From RH-AL1 sp050013235 (GTDB lineage: Bacteria > Pseudomonadota > Alphaproteobacteria > Rhizobiales > Beijerinckiaceae): 64,000 nucleotides of DNA. The DNA lies in the NCBI GenBank assembly GCA_050013235.1, contig JBEKFQ010000004.1, forward strand, positions 41,092 through 105,091, given 5' to 3'. Shown one piece after another: positions 44,569 through 52,724 of this stretch (its first letter is position 1; every line of letters starts with the position of its first letter). The notes beneath the pieces are model-generated. The model worked only from the letters and a program-made list of their open reading frames with translations. It ran no database searches and was not told the origin of the DNA. A program made the position numbers and the translations under genes.

Positions 44569-44934
44569 ATGTCTCAAGCCACGATCCCTCATCCCGTTTT
44601 GGGCACGGATGCCTTTGCCGTCGTCACCACCACGGTCGCCAACGCCGGGGAAGCCGCCGCCATGGCGCGTGCCTTGGTCAGCGGCCAATACGCGGCCTGC
44701 GTGCAAATCGTGGACGTGGGCAGCGTTTACACCTGGAAAGGCGCGGTGGAAGAAAGCCCGGAATGGATGCTGATCTGCAAGATCCGCGCGGCGGATTATG
44801 GCGATGTCGAAGCCGCCATCCTCGCCCTGCACAGTTATGAGACGCCCGAAATCCTGGCCGTGCCCGTCCTCGACGGGTTCCAGCCCTATCTCGATTGGAT
44901 CGCCGCCTCGACGGTGCGGCAAGAGGAGGAATAG
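44569..44934 (+). CDS. cutA: CutA-type divalent-cation tolerance protein
   Basis: A 121-residue CutA1 trimer-forming protein. Marks are FAVVTTTVANAGEAAAMARALV, YAACVQIVDVGSVYTWKG, EWMLICKIR and ILALHSYETPEILAVPV. CutA was linked to copper tolerance in E. coli, but its molecular role is unsettled. Length and all family blocks are normal. It stands alone between mmcB and an L,D-transpeptidase gene. Confidence 0.95.
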   Translation: MSQATIPHPVLGTDAFAVVTTTVANAGEAAAMARALVSGQYAACVQIVDVGSVYTWKGAVEESPEWMLICKIRAADYGDVEAAILALHSYETPEILAVPVLDGFQPYLDWIAASTVRQEEE

Positions 44935-45054
44935 GCGAGGCTTACCCAGTGGTTTAAATCCGGCGCGTGGCGCGCCACGGAGCGAGGGAGGCGCCCACGG
45001 ACCTTTTTAGCAGCTTGAACGTTACATCTGTCGAATTTGCCGGAGCCGTCCAAA

Positions 45055-45582
45055 ATGCGAACTTGGGTTCGTCTGATTCTCGCCGCCACCTGGCTCACCG
45101 GGTCGGCCTCCCTCGGGCTGGCCAAGGTCCATATCACCGTGGACTTGTCCCGGCAGACGATGCATGTCGCCGCCGCGAACGAGGTCTTCGATTGGAAGGT
45201 CTCGACCGGAAAATTCGGTTACGAGACGCCGGATGGCACCTATGGCGTGCTCTGGATGGATAAAGATCATTACTCGCAAGAATATGATAACGCCCCGATG
45301 CCAGATGCGATCTTCTTTCGTCCGGGCTTTGCCATTCACGGCGCTTATAAGTCAGCCTTCGGCCATCCCGCCTCGCATGGCTGCGTCCGGCTTCCCGTCG
45401 ACAAGGCCGAAATTCTCTTCGATTTGGTTCAAGCCGAAGGCGCGGAGATCAAGATTGTTGGCGGGCCGACCGTCGCGGCCACGGCCACGCCGAGCCGTCG
45501 CCGTCCCGCCCCCGGCGAGGACGCCATGCCTGATGTTTATCAGAACCTTATGGCTCAACCGCCGTCCGGCCCGGCCTACTGA
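45055..45582 (+). CDS. L,D-transpeptidase (YkuD domain), exported
   Basis: A 175-residue exported YkuD enzyme with a signal peptide (RLILAATWLTGSASLGLA). The catalytic core is FAIHGAYKSAFGHPASHGCV, with His and the HGC cysteine. Early strands VHITVDLSRQTMHV and VSTGKFGYETPDGTYG are standard for the fold. ATG 45055 follows GGAG; an upstream TTG at 45037 is less likely. It probably forms cross-links in peptidoglycan. A hairpin with T-run follows the stop. Confidence 0.92.
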   Translation: MRTWVRLILAATWLTGSASLGLAKVHITVDLSRQTMHVAAANEVFDWKVSTGKFGYETPDGTYGVLWMDKDHYSQEYDNAPMPDAIFFRPGFAIHGAYKSAFGHPASHGCVRLPVDKAEILFDLVQAEGAEIKIVGGPTVAATATPSRRRPAPGEDAMPDVYQNLMAQPPSGPAY

Positions 45583-45590
45583 CCGGGGAC

Positions 45591-45620
45591 AGGCCCGGCG
45601 GTTTTCGACCTGGGCCTTTT
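45591..45620 (+). terminator. probable intrinsic terminator after L,D-transpeptidase
   Basis: AGGCCC and GGGCCT form a six-base stem with a 15-base loop, followed by TTT. It lies nine bases after the stop codon. The stem is short, so efficiency is uncertain. Confidence 0.55.
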
Positions 45621-45815
45621 GAAAAAAAGAGCCCCGCGATTGAAAATTATTTCGCCACACGGTGGACTCTTGCGCGCCAAATTAACCCTTTAAGCGCCCT
45701 TTAACCAAAACCAGGGCCAATAGAGGGCTCGTCAGGGCGTGGGGCCCAGCGTTGCAGGTGCGGGCCATTCGGAAGTCCGGCGGCGCTTGAACTTAGTGTG
45801 GTTAAAGCGGGGCGG

Positions 45816-46901
45816 ATGACACACGGGGCCTATACGCATCGACATTTCCCGTCCGGCGAGCGCGGACGGCAAAATCGCAATCCCGTTTTTCCGGTCTTCC
45901 TGTGTGCCGCCGGACTCACGTTGAGCTCCTTGGCGGGACTCTGGATCCTCTATTCCTGTCCAACTGACGCCCCATTGAGCGCCGGTGCGCCAACAGCCGC
46001 CGCATTCCCGGCTTTGCCCGCGGCCACGCCTCCGGCCATACAGCCCTTACGCCGCTACGCCGGGCTACTCGATCCGGCATTCACATCGGGCTACCGGCCC
46101 GTCGCATTTGCCCAGATCGCCTCGCTCAGATCGAGCGTCGATCACACCGGCCAGGCCAAGCCCGATCCCGCCGATCAGGCATCGGCCCCCGCGATCGAGC
46201 CGTCTATCGCCGCGCCGCGCGCCGCGGAGGCAGAGCTTGTCCCGCCTCCATCCGGAGAGGCCGAAGCCAGGCAGACGATTCCATTGCCAACGCCGCGGCC
46301 GGCCACTCTCTTGCAGACCCGTGCCAATGTGGCCCAGAACTCTGGCGCCACGCCTCCCGGCACAGGAACCGGCATCCGGCCTGATTCAGCCAGTTATCAA
46401 ACGATTTTCGACAAGCTCTTCGGGACGGCGCAGCCACCCGGCCCCGCCCTTGCCTATGCGGCTCCCGAAGAGAAGAGTGTCCGAAGTGCCGTCAAAACCG
46501 CGCTCGCCCGGCCGCTCTATGACGGCTCGACCGCCGTTTACGATATAGCGGCGCATACGGTTTATCTGCCTGATGGCACGCGGTTGGAAGCGCATTCCGG
46601 GCTCGGCAGCAGGCTGGACGATCCGCGCGGTGTCGCCGAACGAATGCGCGGGGCCACGCCGCCCAATATCTACCAGCTCGAGCTGCGGGCGCAGCTTTTC
46701 CACGGGGTGCGCGCCTTACGCCTCACTCCGGTGGGCGATAAGCCCACCTATGGACGCGCCGGCCTTCTCGCGCACACCTACATGCTCGGCTCTCGAGGCG
46801 ACTCGAACGGCTGCGTGGCCTTCAAGAACTACAAGGCCTTTTTGCAAGCCTACGATACCGGCGCGGTCAAGCGCCTTGCGGTCGTCGAGCATTTGGACTG
46901 A
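45816..46901 (+). CDS. DUF2778 protein, membrane-anchored, L,D-transpeptidase-like
   Basis: A 361-residue protein with one N-terminal TM segment (PVFLCAAGLTLSSLAGLWIL), a long Pro/Ala-rich low-complexity linker (about residues 50-225) and a C-terminal DUF2778 domain. The domain carries the pattern of a YkuD-like active site: LLAHTYMLGSRGDSNGCVAF, with His and the Ser-x-Gly-Cys-like NGC. DUF2778 includes the Tlde1 peptidoglycan toxins of Salmonella, but in Hyphomicrobiales it mostly occurs as house-keeping envelope proteins. With no type VI genes nearby, an envelope role is more likely. Start ATG 45816; GTG 45798 is an alternative. Confidence 0.8.
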   Translation: MTHGAYTHRHFPSGERGRQNRNPVFPVFLCAAGLTLSSLAGLWILYSCPTDAPLSAGAPTAAAFPALPAATPPAIQPLRRYAGLLDPAFTSGYRPVAFAQIASLRSSVDHTGQAKPDPADQASAPAIEPSIAAPRAAEAELVPPPSGEAEARQTIPLPTPRPATLLQTRANVAQNSGATPPGTGTGIRPDSASYQTIFDKLFGTAQPPGPALAYAAPEEKSVRSAVKTALARPLYDGSTAVYDIAAHTVYLPDGTRLEAHSGLGSRLDDPRGVAERMRGATPPNIYQLELRAQLFHGVRALRLTPVGDKPTYGRAGLLAHTYMLGSRGDSNGCVAFKNYKAFLQAYDTGAVKRLAVVEHLD

Positions 46902-46959
46902 CCGCTCCATGGCCATAACGGCCAAAGCGACAGGAACCCGCTCTCTTTTTAAGAAGTTA

Positions 46960-47007
46960 GAGCATGTCCTCGATCGAAAAAGTCTGCAACTTTTTCGGGA
47001 CATGCTC
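46960..47007. repeat. dispersed palindromic repeat, copy D
   Basis: GAGCATGTCCTCGATCGAAA, then AAGTCTGCAACTTTTTCG, then GGACATGCTC. It has the most perfect outer arms (GAGCATGTCC/GGACATGCTC, 10 bp) and is in the opposite orientation to copies B and C. The flank on its left, AACCCGCTCTCTTTTTAAGAAGTT, is the reverse complement of the flank that follows B and C. It lies between the DUF2778 gene and the end of cysNC. Confidence 0.9.
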
Positions 47008-47033
47008 ACGCGGATCCTCCGTCCCTTACCGCC

Positions 47034-48953
47034 TCAAATCGACCAATCCACGAGATCGTCGAACCGGTCGATAAAGCCCCGCGCCACCAGCGCTTCCACC
47101 ACTTTGGCGGCGGCGCGCTCGACGCCTTCATTGTCGCGGCCAACGACCACATCGGGCCCTTCCGGAGCCTCGTAGGGCTGATCGACGCCGGTGAAATTCT
47201 TGATCTCGCCGGCCAGTGCCCGCTGGTAAAGGCCCTTGGTGTCGCGTTCGATACAGGTCTCGATCGGCGTATCGACATAAACTTCCACGAACTCGCCGGT
47301 CTCCGAAATGTCCCGTGCCATCTGCCGCTCTTCGCGGAACGGCGAGATGAAGGAGCACAACACGATCAGCCCGGCATCGGCCATCAGCCGTGCCACCTCG
47401 GCGACGCGGCGGATGTTTTCGAGCCGGTCGGCCTGCGAGAATCCCAAATCCTTGTTGAGCCCATGGCGGATATTGTCGCCGTCGAGCATGATCGTGTGGA
47501 CGCCCGCCGCATTGAGCTTGGCCTCGACCCGGTTGGCGATGGTCGACTTGCCCGCGCCCGACAGGCCCGTGAACCAGACAATGCCCGGCTTTTGATGCTT
47601 GAGCCGCGCGCGGTCGATGCGACTCACCGCGCCATCCTGGCGGAACACATTGGTCGCCTTGCGCAGACCATGATCGACGAGACCGGCGGCGACCGTGCCA
47701 TTCGTCGCGCGATCGATCAGAATGAAGGCGCCGGTCGTCTGGTTTTCGCCATAGGGATCGAAGGCCACCGGCACGTTGACGGTGAGATGGGCAAGGCCAA
47801 CCTCGTTGAGCCGGAGCGTGGCCGCCTCGTCCTGGCCGAACGTATTGATATCGATCCGGTATTTCAGCGTACTGACAGTCGCGGGCACGGTGCGCGTCGC
47901 CAGCTTGAGGAGATAGGAGCGTCCGAATTGCAGCGGCTCCTCGCTCATCCAAATCAGATGGGCGGAAAACTGGTCGCTGACCTCCGGCCGCGCACGGGGA
48001 GCCGAGAAAATATCGCCGCGCGCGACATCGACTTCATCCGCCAGCGTGAGCGTAACGGCGTCGCCTGCTTCCGCGCTATCCTTGTCGCCATCGAATGTCA
48101 CGATCCGCGCGACCGTGCTGGTGCGGCCAGATCCCGCCACCACGATCTCGTCGCCCGGCTTGACGCGCCCGCTGGCGATCGTCCCGGCGAAACCGCGGAA
48201 ATCGAGATGCGGGCGGTTGACCCATTGCACCGGCATGCGGAACGGTTTGTCCGCGCGGTCGTCGGCGACATCGACTGTTTCGAGATGTTCGAGCAGCGTG
48301 GGGCCCGTGTACCAAGGCGTCTTGGCGCTGGGCGTGGATAGATTATCGCCGTTGCGCGCGGAGAGTGGAATGGCGGTGACGATCTTGAAATCGAGTTTTT
48401 CCGCGAAGGCGTGGAATCCCGCCACGATGGCGTCGAAGACCTCTTGGCTATAGTCGACGAGGTCGATCTTATTCACCGCCAGCACGATATGCTTGATGCC
48501 AATCAGCGACACGATGGTCGCGTGCCGGTAAGTTTGCGTCAGGAGACCCTTGCGCGCGTCGACCAGCAGAATGGCAAGATCGGCATTGGAGGCGCCGGTC
48601 GCCATATTCCTCGTATATTGCTCGTGGCCGGGCGTGTCGGCGACGATGAAAGAGCGGCGCGGCGTCTTGAAATAACGGTAGGCGACATCGATGGTGATGC
48701 CCTGCTCGCGTTCGGCCTCGAGGCCATCGACGAGCAGCGCGAAATCGATCGCATCGCCCGTCGTTCCGTGCTTGACGCTGTCGCGCTCGAGCGCCGCGAT
48801 CTGATCGTCGAAGACGAGATTTTGCTCGTAGAGCAAATGGCCGATCAGGGTCGATTTGCCGTCATCGACCGAGCCACAAGTCAAAAAGCGCAAGGCGGGA
48901 CGTTGGATTGACGAGGCGGTCGCCGGCTCTTCGCGCAAGGCAGATTGTGTCAT
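47034..48953 (-). CDS. cysNC: bifunctional sulfate adenylyltransferase subunit 1 / adenylylsulfate kinase
   Basis: A 639-residue fusion of CysN GTPase and CysC kinase. CysN helps CysD form APS from sulfate and ATP; CysC phosphorylates APS to PAPS. The GTPase part has GSVDDGKSTLIGHLL, DTPGHEQYTRNMATGASNAD and VNKIDLVDY, followed by elongation-factor-like beta-barrels. The kinase part, from about residue 450, has P-loop TGLSGAGKSTIA and FISPFREERQMAR. Fusion is common in Hyphomicrobiales (the nodQ type). The ATG at 48953 overlaps the cysD stop by one base (TGATG). The frame is open upstream but runs inside cysD. Confidence 0.96.
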   Translation of the reverse strand: MTQSALREEPATASSIQRPALRFLTCGSVDDGKSTLIGHLLYEQNLVFDDQIAALERDSVKHGTTGDAIDFALLVDGLEAEREQGITIDVAYRYFKTPRRSFIVADTPGHEQYTRNMATGASNADLAILLVDARKGLLTQTYRHATIVSLIGIKHIVLAVNKIDLVDYSQEVFDAIVAGFHAFAEKLDFKIVTAIPLSARNGDNLSTPSAKTPWYTGPTLLEHLETVDVADDRADKPFRMPVQWVNRPHLDFRGFAGTIASGRVKPGDEIVVAGSGRTSTVARIVTFDGDKDSAEAGDAVTLTLADEVDVARGDIFSAPRARPEVSDQFSAHLIWMSEEPLQFGRSYLLKLATRTVPATVSTLKYRIDINTFGQDEAATLRLNEVGLAHLTVNVPVAFDPYGENQTTGAFILIDRATNGTVAAGLVDHGLRKATNVFRQDGAVSRIDRARLKHQKPGIVWFTGLSGAGKSTIANRVEAKLNAAGVHTIMLDGDNIRHGLNKDLGFSQADRLENIRRVAEVARLMADAGLIVLCSFISPFREERQMARDISETGEFVEVYVDTPIETCIERDTKGLYQRALAGEIKNFTGVDQPYEAPEGPDVVVGRDNEGVERAAAKVVEALVARGFIDRFDDLVDWSI

Positions 48954-49876
48954 CAGAAATAGCCTTCGCGTTTCTTCTTTTCCATTGAGCCGGATTCGTC
49001 GTGGTCGATCAGGCGGCCCTCGCGCTCCGACACCGTTGAAACCCGCATTTCCTCGATGACGGCGGGGAGATCGCGCGCGCGCGAGCGCACGGCGCCGGTC
49101 AAGGGATAGCATCCGAGCGTCCGGAAACGCACGTCTTCCAGCGTGGGGACTTCGCCAGGCAGCAACGGCAAGCGGTCGTCATCCACCATGATCAGCGATC
49201 CGCCACGCGGAACCACCGGCCGGGGCTTGGCGAAATAGAGCGGCACGACGTCGATCCCCTCCGCCGCGATATAGTCCCACACGTCGAATTCGGTCCAATT
49301 CGAGATCGGAAACACGCGCATCGACTCGCCCTGTTTGATGCGGGTGTTGAAGAGCCGCCAGAGTTCGGGCCGCTGGTTGCGCGGATCCCAGGCGTGATTG
49401 GCGGAGCGATGCGAGAAAATCCGCTCCTTGGCGCGGCTCTTTTCCTCGTCGCGCCGGGCCCCGCCGAAGGCGGCGTCATATTGACCGATGTCGAGCGCCT
49501 GGCGCAGGCCTTCGGTCTTCATGACTTGCGTATGGACGGCCGAGCCCGAGGCGACAGGCGAAATGCCCCGCCGCACCCCGTCCTCGTTGACGTGGACGAT
49601 CAATTCCATCCCGGCCTTGCGCGCCGCCTCGTCCCGGAATGTGATCATTTCCTTAAATTTCCACGTCGTATCGACATGGAGCAGCGGAAACGGCGGCTTG
49701 GCGGGATAAAAGGCCTTGAGCGCGAGATGCAACATCACGCTCGAATCTTTCCCGATGGAATAGAGCATCACCGGCTTCTGAAACTCGGCCACGACCTCGC
49801 GCAGAATGAAGATCGCCTCGGCCTCCAACTGGCGGAGATGCGGGGGCAACGGCGATTTCACAGGAGCATTCGACAT
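48953..49876 (-). CDS. cysD: sulfate adenylyltransferase subunit 2
   Basis: Catalytic N-type ATP-pyrophosphatase subunit of ATP sulfurylase, 307 residues. It contains the PP-loop SIGKDSSVMLHLALKAF, LLHVDTTWKFKEM, AFGGARRDEEKSRAKERIFS and the C-terminal GRLIDHDESGSMEKKKREGYF (a standard ending). It forms an operon with cysNC. A palindrome at 49892-49940 lies just upstream, inside the likely leader. Confidence 0.97.
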   Translation of the reverse strand: MSNAPVKSPLPPHLRQLEAEAIFILREVVAEFQKPVMLYSIGKDSSVMLHLALKAFYPAKPPFPLLHVDTTWKFKEMITFRDEAARKAGMELIVHVNEDGVRRGISPVASGSAVHTQVMKTEGLRQALDIGQYDAAFGGARRDEEKSRAKERIFSHRSANHAWDPRNQRPELWRLFNTRIKQGESMRVFPISNWTEFDVWDYIAAEGIDVVPLYFAKPRPVVPRGGSLIMVDDDRLPLLPGEVPTLEDVRFRTLGCYPLTGAVRSRARDLPAVIEEMRVSTVSEREGRLIDHDESGSMEKKKREGYF

Positions 49877-49891
49877 TGAAGACCAAATCCT

Positions 49892-49940
49892 AGAGCGCTT
49901 TCGACCCCGGTGGATTTACCGGCGGGCCGAAAAGCGCTCT
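49892..49940. repeat. inverted repeat in the cysD leader/promoter
   Basis: AGAGCGCTTTCG at the left and CGAAAAGCGCTCT at the right are near-perfect reverse complements, separated by about 24 bases. The same half-site (GGAAAGCGCTCTA) appears beside repeat copy C at 36854. It begins 16 bases upstream of the cysD start codon. It is a second, smaller dispersed repeat family or a regulatory stem-loop. Confidence 0.6.
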
Positions 49941-50159
49941 GTTCCATCATGTTGGCGCGCCGCAAGGCAAACTGGCGGCTATCGCCGCTCGCGTCGCCGC
50001 GCCTTGCGGGCCCGCGGATCAATCGTCCTGACGCATGGGCGTCAAACGTCAGGTTAATCCACGAGGTCTCGCTGACATATAGGCGTCGCCTTCCCAGTGC
50101 AATGCTATTGGATTATCCTGCCCGAATACGAAATCATCGTTCTCCAATCACCGGAAAAC

Positions 50160-50717
50160 TTAGAACCAAACCTTCGAGGATGGCCCCGGTTTTAGAATGA
50201 ATGGTAGGCCGGCCGTCACCAAGACGGCGCCATCGCACGCTTGAGCCATGACCCGATTGAGCCGGCCCTGCGCATCGCGGAAACGCCGGGCCAAGGCATT
50301 CTCGGGGACGATGCCAGAGCCAACCTCGTTCGAGACAAAAATCACAGGGCCTTTGAGGCCCGGAACGGCGCTTACCAGGGCATCGGCGGCCGCATCCACA
50401 TCGTCGCCGCGCAGCATGATGTTCGTGAGCCACAGCGTCAGACAATCGACGACGAGTACGCGGTCAGGCCCGGCCGCGGCCATGACCGTTCCGGTCAAAT
50501 CCAGCGGCGCCTCGATCAACCGCCACCGCGAATTGCGCACCCGCGCATGGGCCGCGATTCGGACCTCCATCTCGGCGTCGTAAGCCTGCGCCGTCGCGAC
50601 AAAGACCAGCTCGAAGCGGCTCGCTTCCGCTTGCGCCTGGGCAAAAGCGCTCTTTCCCGAGCGTGCCCCGCCCAGAACCAGCAGGCTCGACGCTTTTCTT
50701 TCGCGGCTAGTTTCCAA
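50160..50717 (-). CDS. cobP: adenosylcobinamide kinase/guanylyltransferase
   Basis: Bifunctional CobP/CobU enzyme of cobalamin assembly, which phosphorylates adenosylcobinamide and adds GMP. The 185-residue product has the P-loop VLGGARSGKSAFAQ, VDCLTLWLTN and FVSNEVGSGIVPENALAR, all diagnostic; the guanylylated His is in the AAHARVR segment. The start codon is probably TTG at 50717, with GAGGA upstream. No other cob genes or cobalamin riboswitch are near, so it is separated from the rest of the pathway. Confidence 0.92.
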   Translation of the reverse strand: METSRERKASSLLVLGGARSGKSAFAQAQAEASRFELVFVATAQAYDAEMEVRIAAHARVRNSRWRLIEAPLDLTGTVMAAAGPDRVLVVDCLTLWLTNIMLRGDDVDAAADALVSAVPGLKGPVIFVSNEVGSGIVPENALARRFRDAQGRLNRVMAQACDGAVLVTAGLPFILKPGPSSKVWF

Positions 50718-50972
50718 TCCCGAAATTCCTCATGTGGCGCCGCCCGGCTTGGCAAAACGCCGGATTTCCCTAGCAATATATTGAAATCGTTGAGAGCTTT
50801 CAAAATCATTCCGTCCGCATCCGGGAAAAACGCACGAAATCGCACTTTAGCCTTTCGCAAAGGCCCCGGAGTCGGGCATTGGATTGTCAGGCATTGGTTC
50901 CCATAGGTTCCAGCTTGCCTTAGAGCTAGCCCTGCGCCATCTCAGATCCCAGCCAGAACGACTAGGTCCCTT

Positions 50973-52556
50973 ATGATTTCTCGCCGACATCTGCTTCAGA
51001 TCGCCGCCGCTTCGCAGCTTTCCCAATTGATCGCCCCGGCGCAAGCCGCCGCTCCCGGACTCAAACTCGGGGATGCCGAGCCCTTCAGCTATGACGGGCT
51101 GAAGGCCCGTGTGACCGAACTGGCGAAAAAGCCTTACGTGCCGCCGCCGCGGCCCAATCCCGATGTCGTCACCAATATGAATTACGACACGGCGAAGAAT
51201 CTGACCTTCAACCCCGATCTCGCCCTCTACGGCCGGGGCACGGGCCCTTATCCCGTCACCTTGCTGGCGGTCGGTCAATTGTTTCTCAAAACCGTGCGGA
51301 TGCATGTGATCGAGGGGCACGAGGCCCGGGAAATTCTCTTCCGGCACTATTATTTCCATCATGGCGTCGAGGATCCCCTTGGCAAATTGCCGACGGAGCC
51401 CTCGCCGATGGCCGGGCTCGAGTTCCGCCAGGCCTATGACACCCCCGATTGGAAAGACCACGAGGGCTGGGCACGCTTCATCGGCGCCTCCTATTTCCGC
51501 GGCGTCGGCGAAAGCAACCAGTTCGGCCTCTCCGCACGCGGCGTGGCGCAAAATACCGGCGTCGCCAATCCGGAGGAATTTCCCGATTTCACCCATTTTT
51601 GGGTCGAGGAAGGCGCCACGAGAAGCGACCCCATCCACCTCTACGCCATTCTCGACGGCCCGAGCATCGTAGGCGCCTATCGCTTCATCATGCATCGCGA
51701 GCCCGGCGTTACGATGCAAATCTCCTGCGATCTCCATTTGCGCAACGATATCGTACGCCTTGGGATCGCCCCGCTCACCTCGATGTTTTGGTATTCCGAG
51801 ACGCTGAAACCCTTGGCGGAGGATTGGCGGCCGGAGGTGCATGATTCCGACGGCGTCGCGATCTGGACGAGCGAAGACGAACATATCTGGCGCCCGCTCA
51901 ACAGCCCGAAGCATCTGATGATCTCGTCCTTCCTGGACGATTCGCCGCGCGGCTTCGGCCTGATGCAGCGCGACAAAAACTACGATCACTATCTCGATGG
52001 CGTCTATTACGAAAAGCGTCCCTGCGGCTGGATCGAGCCGATGGGGAAATGGGGCCCCGGCTCGATCCAGCTCGTGGAAATCCCGACCGTCAACGAAATC
52101 TACGACAATATCATCCTGTTCTGGGTGCCGAAGGAGCCGGCGCTGGCCGGCCAACACCTGCATTTCGATTATAAGCTGCTATGGCGGGACAAAGATCCCT
52201 ACCCCGGCCCGCTCGCGCTTTGCGTGGCGACCCGGCTCGGCCAAGGCGACGTCGAAGGCGCGGCGCGCTCGAAGACGCTGCGCAAGATCATCGTCGAATT
52301 CCAGGGCGCTCCCTTCACCAAGCTGAAGGACGACGAGGTGCCGGAACCCGTGCTGACGGCGTCGCGCGGCAAATTCCTGAACATCGTCCCGGAAGCCTCG
52401 CCCGACGGCGACCCCACCCATTGGCGCGTGCAATTCGACCTCGACGTGGATGTCGAAGGCGGCCCCGTCGAACTCCGCTGCTTCATGCGGTTTAAAGGGG
52501 AAACGCTGACGGAGACCTGGGCGTACCAGTACCACCCGTTCGTGACGCCGTGGTAG
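50973..52556 (+). CDS. opgD: glucan biosynthesis protein, OpgD/OpgG (MdoG) family
   Basis: Periplasmic protein of osmoregulated periplasmic glucan synthesis, 527 residues. The N-terminus ISRRHLLQIAAASQ carries a twin-arginine signal, as in OpgD, rather than the Sec signal of OpgG. The mature part starts FSYDGLKARVTELAKKPY and includes IGASYFRGVGESNQFGLSARG, WVEEGATRSDPIHLYAILDGP and GLMQRDKNYDHYLDGVYYEKRP. Recent family work points to glucan backbone hydrolysis by OpgD/OpgG. The glucan glycosyltransferase OpgH is not in the window. Confidence 0.92.
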   Translation: MISRRHLLQIAAASQLSQLIAPAQAAAPGLKLGDAEPFSYDGLKARVTELAKKPYVPPPRPNPDVVTNMNYDTAKNLTFNPDLALYGRGTGPYPVTLLAVGQLFLKTVRMHVIEGHEAREILFRHYYFHHGVEDPLGKLPTEPSPMAGLEFRQAYDTPDWKDHEGWARFIGASYFRGVGESNQFGLSARGVAQNTGVANPEEFPDFTHFWVEEGATRSDPIHLYAILDGPSIVGAYRFIMHREPGVTMQISCDLHLRNDIVRLGIAPLTSMFWYSETLKPLAEDWRPEVHDSDGVAIWTSEDEHIWRPLNSPKHLMISSFLDDSPRGFGLMQRDKNYDHYLDGVYYEKRPCGWIEPMGKWGPGSIQLVEIPTVNEIYDNIILFWVPKEPALAGQHLHFDYKLLWRDKDPYPGPLALCVATRLGQGDVEGAARSKTLRKIIVEFQGAPFTKLKDDEVPEPVLTASRGKFLNIVPEASPDGDPTHWRVQFDLDVDVEGGPVELRCFMRFKGETLTETWAYQYHPFVTPW

Positions 52557-52724
52557 GCGGCGGCAGACCTAAATTAAACGCAAAATCAATCCTGTAGCCC
52601 TCATGCCGAGGAGCGCGCCAAAGGCGTGGCGTCTCGAGGCACGAGGGCGGTCCCTCGATCTCAGGGTCCGGTGGATCCCTCAGGGAGCGTTTGGACCTCC
52701 GCGGCTAAGCGAGCCCCACCCGCC

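Noticed and set aside
50718..50972. Cobalamin riboswitch for cobP
   Set aside because: I looked for the B12-box and conserved stem elements on the cobP strand and did not see them.
50847..52163. Minus-strand frame of over 400 codons
   Set aside because: Antisense shadow of opgD; no recognisable domain.
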